From Streptomyces zagrosensis (GTDB lineage: Bacteria; Actinomycetota; Actinomycetes; Streptomycetales; Streptomycetaceae), in contig NZ_JACHJL010000015.1 of NCBI RefSeq assembly GCF_014203645.1, forward strand, positions 150,213 to 214,212: a DNA stretch of 64,000 nucleotides. The letters run 5' to 3'. Below the pieces are notes generated by a model that saw only the letters and a list, made by a program, of their open reading frames with translations, ran no database searches and was not told where the DNA came from. Shown here one piece after another: positions 33,614 through 41,781 of the stretch. Each line of letters begins with the position of its first letter. Positions within the stretch are counted from its first letter, which is position 1. The position numbers were made by a program, and so were the translations under genes.

Positions 33614-33679
33614 ATGGACCTATCTCTCCCTGTTACGGGAAGCAGGCCGGTCGAGGTCATCCACGGGTCGCGGACGTGA
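33614..33679 (+). CDS. possible 21-residue upstream peptide coupled to the exporter
   Basis: ATG at 33614 opens a 21-codon frame (MDLSLPVTGSRPVEVIHGSRT) whose TGA overlaps the GTG start of the exporter in GTGA. The overlap would allow translational coupling. No ribosome site is obvious before it. It could be a leader peptide, a regulator remnant or chance. Confidence 0.3.
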   Translation: MDLSLPVTGSRPVEVIHGSRT

Positions 33680-34527
33680 CGCCCCTCGTCGCGGCGGCGG
33701 TGCTGACCGCCGCCGTCACGCACGCGAGTTGGAACGCGATCGCGCACGGGATCAAGGACCAACTGCTCGCGTTCACGCTGGTGTCCAGCGGCGGCCTGGT
33801 GTGTGGCCTGGGGATGGCCGCCTTCGCGCCGATGCCGGCGGACGGCGCCTGGCCGTATCTCATCGCGTCGGCCCTGCTCCACATCGTCTATCAGGCGTTG
33901 CTGATGCGCTCGTTCCAGCTCGGCGACTTTGGGCAGATGTATCCGATCGCGCGCGGCACCGCGCCGCTGGTGGTGACCGTACTCGCCGCGATCTTCGTCC
34001 ATGAGACGCCGGACGGTTGGCAGACGGCGGGGGTCATCGTCGCATCGGCCGGCCTCGTCGGCGTCGCCCTGTGGGGCATTCGAGGCTCGGGCGCCCGGCC
34101 GCACTGGCCCGCGCTCGCCGCCGCGCTGGCGACGGGTCTTTCGATCGCCGCCTACACCGTCGTGGACGGCGTGGGCGTCCGAGCGTCCGGCACCTCCATC
34201 GGCTACATCGGTTGGCTGATGATCCTGGAAGGGCTGGTGATCCCCGCGTACGCGCTCGCCACCCGGCGCCGCGCACTCGGCACTCAGCTCAAACCCGTCG
34301 CGGTGCGCGGGCTGCTCGGTGGCGTGCTGTCGGTGTTCGCGTACGGACTCGTCCTGTGGGCCCAGACGCGGGCCCCGCTCGCCCCGATCGCCGCGCTACG
34401 CGAGTCGAGCATCATCGTGGGTGCGGCGATCGGCGCACTCTTCTTCAAGGAAAGCTTCGGTACGGCCCGCCTCGCGGCGGCCGGGCTGATGGTCGCGGGC
34501 ATCGGGCTCATGCTGCATGCGGGGTGA
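33676..34527 (+). CDS. EamA/DMT-family exporter
   Basis: A 283-residue membrane protein with ten predicted helices and two EamA halves. The second half ends in ALRESSIIVGAAIGALFFKESFG, the usual family ending, and the first in ARGTAPLVVTVLAAIFVHET. It is a drug/metabolite transporter of unknown substrate. It starts at GTG 33676 and sits between copies 2 and 3 of the maleylpyruvate isomerase-fold genes. Confidence 0.87.
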   Translation: MTPLVAAAVLTAAVTHASWNAIAHGIKDQLLAFTLVSSGGLVCGLGMAAFAPMPADGAWPYLIASALLHIVYQALLMRSFQLGDFGQMYPIARGTAPLVVTVLAAIFVHETPDGWQTAGVIVASAGLVGVALWGIRGSGARPHWPALAAALATGLSIAAYTVVDGVGVRASGTSIGYIGWLMILEGLVIPAYALATRRRALGTQLKPVAVRGLLGGVLSVFAYGLVLWAQTRAPLAPIAALRESSIIVGAAIGALFFKESFGTARLAAAGLMVAGIGLMLHAG

Positions 34528-34724
34528 TGCCCACTCAGTGAACCGCCTGACCACGCCCCGGGATTGGCTGATCCCCGGTCGGCGGGCCCGCGATCCGGGA
34601 CACTGTTCGGTATTCCGCCACAGCCGGCGCCCACCATCACTGCACCCCCTCCACATGCGCGGCAGGGCCCGTACACGGCCCGTGGCACCACCGTCCAACA
34701 CCGACCGAGCGGCAGGGTGAACCC

Positions 34725-35549
34725 ATGGACCACATCTCCCACTTCCAACGCGAAGCGCTGGCCTTCGAGGCCGCCGCACGCCGGGCTGCTGACCCGCACG
34801 ACGCGGGCGGCGGCGTCGGCCAGCCCGCGCCCCTCGTACCGTCCTGCCCGAACTGGTCGATGGCCGACCTGGTCGTACACCTCGGCGGGGTACACCGGTT
34901 CGTGATCCGCGTCATCGAGGACCGGCTCGCGGAACCGCCGGACGCCGCAACGCTGCTGCGCGAACTCCCCGCCGACCACGAGGGCTGGCCACTGCCAGGG
35001 GACGCCCAGCCCCATCGCGGTCCGGTGCCGGTGAGCATGGTGGATCACTACGCGGACGGGGCGGCCAGGTTGGAGAGGTTGTTCCGGGAGGTCCACGTCA
35101 GCGAGCCGGTGTGGACCTGGTCGGATGACCGAACCGTTGGGTTTTGGCTGCGGATACAGGCCATTGAGGCCGCCGTACACCGCTGGGACGCCGAGAACGC
35201 GCTCGGTGCGGCCCGACCGGTGGACGCCGAACTCGCGGTGGACGCCGTTCACCACAGCCTCACGGTGATGGCCCCCGCCCGGCGCGCCTGGACGCCGGAC
35301 GTCGCGACCGGCTCGGGCGAGCGGTACCGGTTCCGGCAGACCGATGGCGCCGCTGAGTGGACCGTGTGCTTCGACGGCGACACCGTCCGGTACGAGGAGG
35401 TTGCCGGGCCCTGTGACGTCGAGTTGGCCGGTACGGCGTCGGACCTCATGCTCTTTCTTTGGCAGCGGCTCCCCGCGGACCGGCTCACCGAGGCCAAGGG
35501 CGACCGCGCCCTCATCGACCGCTATTTCACCCTCGTACCTCCGGTGTGA
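34725..35549 (+). CDS. maleylpyruvate isomerase-fold protein (DinB/MDMPI family), copy 3
   Basis: A 274-residue member: VPSCPNWSMADLVVHLGGVHRF matches copy 2 closely in layout, then IQAIEAAVHRWDAENALG holds the second His. The C-terminus DLMLFLWQRLPADRLTEAKGD matches the MDMPI C-domain. It lies 197 bp after the exporter. The region between them has no clear terminator, so a two-gene operon is possible. Confidence 0.82.
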   Translation: MDHISHFQREALAFEAAARRAADPHDAGGGVGQPAPLVPSCPNWSMADLVVHLGGVHRFVIRVIEDRLAEPPDAATLLRELPADHEGWPLPGDAQPHRGPVPVSMVDHYADGAARLERLFREVHVSEPVWTWSDDRTVGFWLRIQAIEAAVHRWDAENALGAARPVDAELAVDAVHHSLTVMAPARRAWTPDVATGSGERYRFRQTDGAAEWTVCFDGDTVRYEEVAGPCDVELAGTASDLMLFLWQRLPADRLTEAKGDRALIDRYFTLVPPV

Positions 35550-35617
35550 TCCAAGGGCCGGGGCTGCGCTGGGGCTGGGCTGGGGTTGAGACCTGGGTCG
35601 GGGTTGAGACCTGGGTC

Positions 35618-35641
35618 GGGGCCGGCTTCGAAGCCGGCCCC
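35618..35641. terminator. bidirectional terminator, 24-bp perfect palindrome
   Basis: A fully self-complementary 24-bp sequence (GGGGCCGGCTTC and its complement) between two convergent stops. It is preceded by two copies of GGGTTGAGACCTGGGTCGG. Confidence 0.8.
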
Positions 35642-35679
35642 AGCCCGTCATCGGTGGCGGGCGCCCCGCCCCCGCGCGT

Positions 35680-38600
35680 TCACCGAGCGACGCCGAGCGA
35701 CGCGAAGTCGTAGCCGCCGCCGTACGCACTGCTTGTGGAGGCGTTGGTGAGCCGAGTTCCGCGCCAGCTCAGCGACTTTTGGTACGTCATCGGCAGATAG
35801 ACGGCAGCATCCGAGATCTTCCGGTTGAGCTGTTCGTAGGTGCGCGTGGCCTGTTGGTCGTCGGCGGCGGTCCGTGTGCTGTCGAACAGCTTGTTGATCG
35901 CGGGGTCATCGAGGAGGGCGACGTTGACGTTGCCCTGCGGTGTGATGCGCCGGCCATCGGCCAGCGGCGTCAACAGGCCCGACGCGGTCGGGTAGTCGGG
36001 GCTCCACCGCATCAAGACGATGCCGTAGCCCTTGCTCTTGACCCTGTCCGGCGCGCCGATCGCCGTGAAGTACTCCGCCATGGGCAGCCGCTCGATCTTC
36101 ACCTTGATGCCGATGCGCGACAGCGAACTTTGGAGCGTCTGCGCGACCGCCTCCTCCTGCGGCCGGTCTTCCGAAACCGTGAGGGTGGTGCTGAATCCGC
36201 CCGGCTTGCCACACTCCTTCAACTCCTGCCGCGCCCGGGTCAGATCCGGCGCGCCGTTCGACTGGCCGGTGCCGTACGGGTCGTAGCCTTCCTCGCTGCC
36301 CGCCACGCCCGGTGGCAGCAGGTGGGGGGCCAGTTCGCCGCCCTGCTCCGGGCCGCCGGCCGCGATCTGGATGGCCTTCTTGTCGGTCGCGTAGAAGACC
36401 GCCTTGCGGCAGTGGACGTTGTCGAACGGCCGGACGTTCGTGGCAAGCGCCGCGTACCGGATGGTGCTGGTGTACGGATTGTCCAGCTGGGCCTTCAGCT
36501 TCGGGTCGCGCCACGCTCGGGCGCGCGTGGCGGCGTCGATGCCGTACGCGTTGAGGTCCAGGTCATAGCCGCCCGAAAGCAGCGCGTTGTCGCGCATGCT
36601 GGGGCTGGTCACGAGGTCCACGGTGATCCGGTCCGGCAGCGCAGCACGGACGGGGTCGCTCTCCCGCCGCCACTCCTCGTTGCGCACCAGGACCAGCGAC
36701 TCGTTCGGGTCGTATGACACAAACTTGTACGGGCCCGAAGAGAACGGCTTCAGCGCGTACTTCTCCCGGGTGTCCTCCGATGACGGCACCGGCGAACCGG
36801 CGGGCATCGCGAGCATGTGCTCGAAGTCCCGGTTGGGTTGCGGCAGTTTGAAGGTGATCGTCCGGTCGTCGGGCGTCTCGATCGCGCGCAGGCCCAGCTT
36901 GTTCGTGGCCTTGTCCTTGTAGGGGCCCTTGTATTCGCCCTTGGGGTCGAGCGTCTCCACCAGATACGTCGGGCCGCCGCTGATCACGTCGCTCGCCCAC
37001 GCCCGCTCGATGCCGTACTTGATGTCACGCGAGGTGATCGGCGTACCGTCCTGCCAGCTGAGTCCGCTGCGCAGGGTGTACGTGTACGTCTTGCCGCCGT
37101 TCGTCACGTTGGCCCGACTGGTCGCGAGATCCGGCACGAGACGAGATTGCTCCGCGCCCGGCTCGGCCGCGTAGGTGACGAGTTGGCGGGTGTAGAAGCG
37201 GGCGAAGTTCCACATGAAACCGTAGTAGCCGCGCTGCGGGTCCCAGGAGTCGGCGTCCGTCGTACCGACGAACTTCAGCGTGCCACCCGTACGCTTCGAC
37301 GCGTTCACCACGCCCTTGGTCGCGGCGTCGTACGACGGGGCACTGGGCGATGGGCCCGACTCGCCGCCTTCTTCCGGGTCCGACGCGTCGCTCGCGCTAG
37401 GGCTCACCCGCGGCTTTTTCACCTGATCGTCCTTGGACGAGTCACCATCCGGCCACACCAGAACGGTGACGGCCGTCGCGATGAGCACGACGAGCGCCAC
37501 CGCCACACTGATGTACCGCACCCTCTTCCGTCGCCGCAACGGGTCGTCGGGTCCGCCGCTTTGGGGGTGCGGGACGGCATACGGGTCGGCGGGGACGCCA
37601 CCGTACGAGGGGGCCTGGCCGTAGGGAGGAGCGGGCGGGGCACCGTACGGGGCGGCGGACGCGGGGGTGGCAGGGGGCGCGGGGGCGATGGGGGATGCCG
37701 GGGGTGCAGGGGGTGCGGCTATTACCGGGGGCGCGGCGGGCGCGGCGGACTGGCCCGGTGCCGCGCCGAACGGTGGCGGGGCGGACCCGAAAGCGGCCGG
37801 TGGCGCCCCGAAGGCGCCAGGTGGCGCCGCCGCTCCCGGCGCGACCTGCGCCGGATGCGCTGCGGGAGGTGAGTGCGGAGGTGCTGCGGGAGGGGAAGCC
37901 GGCACTGCGGGAGCGGGCGGCGGTGCTGCGAGGGACGCCGCCGGGGACCCGGCGGCCGGTGCGGGCGGGGACAGCTCGTACGACGTTGGCTGCTCGGGGC
38001 CCTGCGCGGGCGCGGACGAAGGTGCAGGCGCGAGCACAGGCGGCGCCTTGTCCTGCGGTGTCTCCTCCTGCTGTGGCGCCCGTCGCAGGATGGTCGTTGC
38101 GCCGGAACTCCCGGGCGCCGCGGTCGCGTTGTGGACGAATGCCATGCGACCGGCCGCGGTGGCGTGCTCGTGCGCGCGGCGCTCGGGCCGCGGCAGGCCC
38201 CTGGCCACCAGGGCCGTAGCGGCGTGCTCGAAGACGGTGTCAAGGCGGAGCGACTCGGGCCCGTACGCGATGCCGTTGGCGGCGACGCGTAGCAACTCAC
38301 CGGTGAACGCCGTGTACCTGTCGCCCGCGGGCGCGTACGCGGCGACGGTGCTGGGGGCCGCCGCGAGCAGGAGACCTCCCGCGAACTGCGCCGCGTCGGC
38401 CACCGCCGCGGGACCGGCCGGCTGGTCGGTCCCCAGGCCGCTGAAGCAGCAGTCGAGCAGCATCACCCGATGACTCGCCCGCCCGGCGAGCGCGGCATCG
38501 CGCAGCGCACCGTAGGCGAGTGCGGTGGCGGGCCCGGTGGCGGGCCCGGCCTCCACCGTATCGGGCGCCACGAAGGACAGGTCGCCGCCACCCGACGCGC

Positions 38601-38865
38601 AGCGGCCGTGCCCAGCGACGTACACCAGGAGGGCATCGGTGGCCTCGGCTGCGGCGGTGCGCACGGCGTCGATGGCCTGCGCCGCGGACGGTCCGGCGAG
38701 CACGCGGCAGTGTTCGCGGGCGAGCCCCCACGAGCCGGGCGAGGTGAGGACGTCGGCGAGCGCGGTGAGGTTGTTCGCCACCGCGGGCACGCCCTGGGCC
38801 TTGGCGTAGTCGCCGGTGCCGATGAGTACGGCCCTGCACGCGGCCGGATCGGGCATGACCACCAC
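35680..38865 (-). CDS. fusion: caspase-like peptidase (C14) - Pro/Ala-rich linker - membrane helix - family 5 solute-binding protein
   Basis: A 1061-residue protein. Residues 10-245 are a caspase/metacaspase-like domain: CRAVLIGTGDY, catalytic His86 in LLVYVAGHG and Cys140 in VMLLDCCFSG, so the dyad is intact. Residues about 250-445 are a Pro/Ala/Gly linker. One membrane helix is at about 450-475 (YISVAVALVVLIATAVTVLVW), preceded by RRRKRVR (positive-inside). After an acidic/Ser linker, residues 525-1061 form an SBP_bac_5 oligopeptide-binding domain (GGTLKFVGTTDADSWDPQRG, TYTLRSGLSWQDGTPI). The topology places the caspase in the cytoplasm and the binding domain outside. GTG 38865 is five bases from AAGGGGG; GTG 38862 is an alternative. 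No ABC permease or ATPase gene is adjacent, so it may be a sensor rather than a transporter part. Confidence 0.85.
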   Translation of the reverse strand: MVVMPDPAACRAVLIGTGDYAKAQGVPAVANNLTALADVLTSPGSWGLAREHCRVLAGPSAAQAIDAVRTAAAEATDALLVYVAGHGRCASGGGDLSFVAPDTVEAGPATGPATALAYGALRDAALAGRASHRVMLLDCCFSGLGTDQPAGPAAVADAAQFAGGLLLAAAPSTVAAYAPAGDRYTAFTGELLRVAANGIAYGPESLRLDTVFEHAATALVARGLPRPERRAHEHATAAGRMAFVHNATAAPGSSGATTILRRAPQQEETPQDKAPPVLAPAPSSAPAQGPEQPTSYELSPPAPAAGSPAASLAAPPPAPAVPASPPAAPPHSPPAAHPAQVAPGAAAPPGAFGAPPAAFGSAPPPFGAAPGQSAAPAAPPVIAAPPAPPASPIAPAPPATPASAAPYGAPPAPPYGQAPSYGGVPADPYAVPHPQSGGPDDPLRRRKRVRYISVAVALVVLIATAVTVLVWPDGDSSKDDQVKKPRVSPSASDASDPEEGGESGPSPSAPSYDAATKGVVNASKRTGGTLKFVGTTDADSWDPQRGYYGFMWNFARFYTRQLVTYAAEPGAEQSRLVPDLATSRANVTNGGKTYTYTLRSGLSWQDGTPITSRDIKYGIERAWASDVISGGPTYLVETLDPKGEYKGPYKDKATNKLGLRAIETPDDRTITFKLPQPNRDFEHMLAMPAGSPVPSSEDTREKYALKPFSSGPYKFVSYDPNESLVLVRNEEWRRESDPVRAALPDRITVDLVTSPSMRDNALLSGGYDLDLNAYGIDAATRARAWRDPKLKAQLDNPYTSTIRYAALATNVRPFDNVHCRKAVFYATDKKAIQIAAGGPEQGGELAPHLLPPGVAGSEEGYDPYGTGQSNGAPDLTRARQELKECGKPGGFSTTLTVSEDRPQEEAVAQTLQSSLSRIGIKVKIERLPMAEYFTAIGAPDRVKSKGYGIVLMRWSPDYPTASGLLTPLADGRRITPQGNVNVALLDDPAINKLFDSTRTAADDQQATRTYEQLNRKISDAAVYLPMTYQKSLSWRGTRLTNASTSSAYGGGYDFASLGVAR

Positions 38866-39082
38866 TAACGCCCCCTTGGAGCAGCGGACGCTCCACCGAA
38901 ACGGAAGCAGTCAGTGCCCCGAACCTCAAGCCCACCCCCGGGCGACCCCAACCCCTGTTGGGTGTCGCCTTCTTGCACGTCGAACCGCACTGGTCCCCCT
39001 CAAGCAACGTCGCGGAGCCCCGATTCTGCCCCGGCGCACGAAGGCGGTCCACACTCGATACGAAAGCGGCCCCTCCCGCGCC

Positions 39083-39865
39083 TCACTGCCCCGACAGCGC
39101 GTTCCGCAGCCCGATGTTGCTCACCAAGAGCCCGCCGTCCACCGGGAGCGTGACGCCCGTGATCCACGCCGCGTCGCGCGACGCGAGGAACGTGATCGCC
39201 GCCGCGATGTCCGCCGGCTCGCCCACCCGGCCCAGCGGATACGCCGCACCCGCGCGCCGCAGGCTGTCCTCGCGGCCCTCCCAGGCGAGCGTGCGAACGG
39301 TGCCCGGAGCCACGAGGTTGACCCGTACGCCCTGTGCCGCCGCGCGGCCCGCCAACGTACGCGTCAGGCTGGCGAGGCCGGCCTTGGCCGCGCTGTAGGC
39401 GTGGTTGCCGAAGTCCTGCTCGCCATTGACCGAACCGACGCTGACGATCGCGCCCCGCCCGCCGGCCTTGGCGAGCTGTGGCAGGGCGGCCCGGGCGCAA
39501 CGGAACGCGCCGGTCAGCGTGATGTCGAGGTCCCGCTCCCACTCCTCGTCGGGCTGGTCCTCGAAGTGCTCGGTGTCCGGGTGGCACGAAAGCGCGTTGT
39601 TGACCAGCACATCGAGCCTGCCGAACCGCTCGACGGCATGCTCCACGGCCGCCTCCACGGCCGCCCGATCCCCCACGTCACACGCCAGCGCAGCGGCCAC
39701 CCCGCCCGCCGCCCGAATGCCCTCAGCGACCCGTTCCGCACGCGCCCCGTCGAGGTCGGTCACGAGCACGCTCGCCCCCTCGTCGGCGAACCGGCGAGCG
39801 GTGACCTCGCCAATGCCACGGCCCGCGCCGGTGATCAGTACGCCGTAACCCTCGAACCGTCGCAT
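39083..39865 (-). CDS. short-chain dehydrogenase/reductase
   Basis: A 260-residue classical SDR: cofactor loop TGAGRGIGE, DLDGAR (Asp after strand 2 favours NAD(H)), VNNA, catalytic Ser in VSVGSVNGEQD and YSAAK, and the C-terminal PVDGG. Substrate unknown. Monocistronic between the caspase fusion and a serine hydrolase. Confidence 0.9.
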   Translation of the reverse strand: MRRFEGYGVLITGAGRGIGEVTARRFADEGASVLVTDLDGARAERVAEGIRAAGGVAAALACDVGDRAAVEAAVEHAVERFGRLDVLVNNALSCHPDTEHFEDQPDEEWERDLDITLTGAFRCARAALPQLAKAGGRGAIVSVGSVNGEQDFGNHAYSAAKAGLASLTRTLAGRAAAQGVRVNLVAPGTVRTLAWEGREDSLRRAGAAYPLGRVGEPADIAAAITFLASRDAAWITGVTLPVDGGLLVSNIGLRNALSGQ

Positions 39866-39940
39866 CGCGTGCCACCCTTCAGCCGTTGATCACTCCGCAT
39901 CCGCAGCCTAAGTGGCGGGTGGGATTGCGGTAAGAGATGG

Positions 39941-39990
39941 CCGCACCGAACAGCACCAAGCAGCACCGAACAGCACCGAGCAGCACCGAA
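39941..39990. repeat. five 10-bp tandem repeats
   Basis: CMGCACCRAR units (CCGCACCGAA, CAGCACCAAG, CAGCACCGAA, CAGCACCGAG, CAGCACCGAA) in the spacer between the SDR and serine hydrolase genes. Confidence 0.8.
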
Positions 39991-40043
39991 CCAGGAGACA
40001 CGCAGCCCGGCCGCCGGCTCGCCACAGCCCGCCACGCGCCCCG

Positions 40044-41387
40044 TCAGGCCAGGCTGCGCTGCACCGCGCGCACCAGCGCCTGGGCCCGCGGGTCGGCCGT
40101 CACGTTCTTCTGCATGCCGTTGGTGACGTACCCGAAGGCGATCCCCGACTCCGGGTCGGCGAAGGCCAGCGAACCACCGCTGCCGGGGTGCCCGAAGGAC
40201 CCCTGGGCCAGCAGCGGCGACGCCGAACCGTGCAGCATGTAGCCGAGCCCGAAGCGCGTATGCACCACCAGCACCCGATCGGGGCCCGCCGACTCCTCGG
40301 TGCGCGCCAGGGTCAGCGTCGCCGGGGCGAACAGCCGCCGGCCGCCGGGCAAGGCCCCGCCGGCGCTCCCGGCCTCGGCGTCCGGGCCTCGCCCGGCCTC
40401 CCCGACCACGTCGCGCCCCGCGCCCTGGACCAGGCCATACCCCGCGTCCGGCGCCACATCTCCGAGCATCGCGGCGTAGCAGCGGGCCAGCGCCCGGGCC
40501 GTGGCGATGCCGCCCGACGCGGGGAGTTCAGCGGCGCGGAAGACCGGGGCGTTTTGGTCGGGGAGCGGGTCGATCGCGCCGAACGCCCGCCGGGTGAGCG
40601 AACGCGGGTCCTGGTACGCATCGGTAACGGTCTGCTTCGCCCGCACCCGCAGCCCCGGCGTCACGGATGGCTCAGGCGCCTGGATCGGAGCGAGGCGGCC
40701 CACGCGCTCGCGTTCGGCGTCCGGCAGCCCGATCCACAGATCGAGCCCCAGCGGGCGGGCTATCTCATCGGCGACCCAGGTGCCGATGGTGCGGCCGGTG
40801 ATCCGCCGCACCAACTCGCCGAGCAGCCAGCCGTACGTCCGCGCGTGGTAGCCGTGCTCCGTGCCCGGCACCCACTGCGGCGCCTGCGCCGCGAGCGCCC
40901 GCGGGCCGCTGACCCCGTCGATCGCCTCGGCCGGGCTGAGCGGCGCATCGATGACCGGTAGGCCGGCCCGGTGGGAGAGCAGGTGACGAACGAGAACGCG
41001 TTCCTTGCCGTTCGCCTTGAATTCGGGCCAGTACGTGCCGACCGGCGCGTCCAGGTCCACCAGACCGCGCTGGTGCAGCAGCAGCGGCACGGCGGCTGAC
41101 AGACCCTTCGTCGCGGAGTGCAGGACCTGCGCCGTACCGGCGGCCCACGGTTCGGCGCCACTTTGCTCGGCGCCACTGCGCTCGGCGAGATGCCCCTGCT
41201 GAGTGGGCAAGCCCTGGTCAGCGGGAGCGTAGGCGTCGCGCGTCCCACCCCAGATATCGACGATCTTACGGCCGTCGCGGTAGAGGGCCACCGCCGCTCC
41301 TTGCTCGCCGCGCTGCGCGAAGTTGGCCGCGAAGGCGTCCCGGACCGGTTCAAAACCGGGCGCCACCGCGCCCTGGACGTCCACCAC
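40044..41387 (-). CDS. beta-lactamase-fold serine hydrolase (family VIII esterase type)
   Basis: A 447-residue cytoplasmic hydrolase with no signal peptide. The nucleophile motif SATK is in VLHSATKGLSA, the Tyr motif in GYHARTYGWLLGE and the third motif is HPGSGG rather than KTG, all as in EstB-like family VIII carboxylesterases. A stretch at about residues 60-85 (HLAERSGAEQSGAEPWAAGT) looks like a short lineage-specific insertion with a duplicated SGAEQ/SGAEP unit. It probably cleaves esters. Confidence 0.86.
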   Translation of the reverse strand: MVDVQGAVAPGFEPVRDAFAANFAQRGEQGAAVALYRDGRKIVDIWGGTRDAYAPADQGLPTQQGHLAERSGAEQSGAEPWAAGTAQVLHSATKGLSAAVPLLLHQRGLVDLDAPVGTYWPEFKANGKERVLVRHLLSHRAGLPVIDAPLSPAEAIDGVSGPRALAAQAPQWVPGTEHGYHARTYGWLLGELVRRITGRTIGTWVADEIARPLGLDLWIGLPDAERERVGRLAPIQAPEPSVTPGLRVRAKQTVTDAYQDPRSLTRRAFGAIDPLPDQNAPVFRAAELPASGGIATARALARCYAAMLGDVAPDAGYGLVQGAGRDVVGEAGRGPDAEAGSAGGALPGGRRLFAPATLTLARTEESAGPDRVLVVHTRFGLGYMLHGSASPLLAQGSFGHPGSGGSLAFADPESGIAFGYVTNGMQKNVTADPRAQALVRAVQRSLA

Positions 41388-41781
41388 TGTTGCCTACTTC
41401 CACTTTCCGATTCGCCGCGCTGTGCACCCTCAATGGTGCAATGCGCCCGGTGGCCGTCTTATGCCGGGTCCCGGCGGGCGGGTCGGCGGCAGGACACCGC
41501 GGGCATGATCGCGGGGGAAGCGGGCAGTCGAACACTGCCGCAGCACCAACAGTGGCGAACCGGTGCGAAACCACCAAGGCTGGAGGCCCCCACTCCGGTA
41601 ACGGCCCGTGCCCAGCGGGCCGCGCGAGCCCCCGTAAGGGACCCCGAAACCCCCACAGAATCCCGAAAGCAGCCCGCCAGCAGCCAGCGAACGCGCCCGT
41701 AAGCGATCCGAGAACGGCCCGCGAACACCGCGCGAGCAGGCCGAAAGCGCCCCCGCGAGCACCCGTCGAAGGCAATCGCCC
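41388..41781. other. 394-bp intergenic stretch upstream of the MFS pump
   Basis: Holds divergent promoters for the serine hydrolase and the MFS gene. The last 150 bp are purine-rich with recurring CCGAAA/CGAAC-type words. A frame stays open through it but its composition is not protein-like. Confidence 0.5.
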
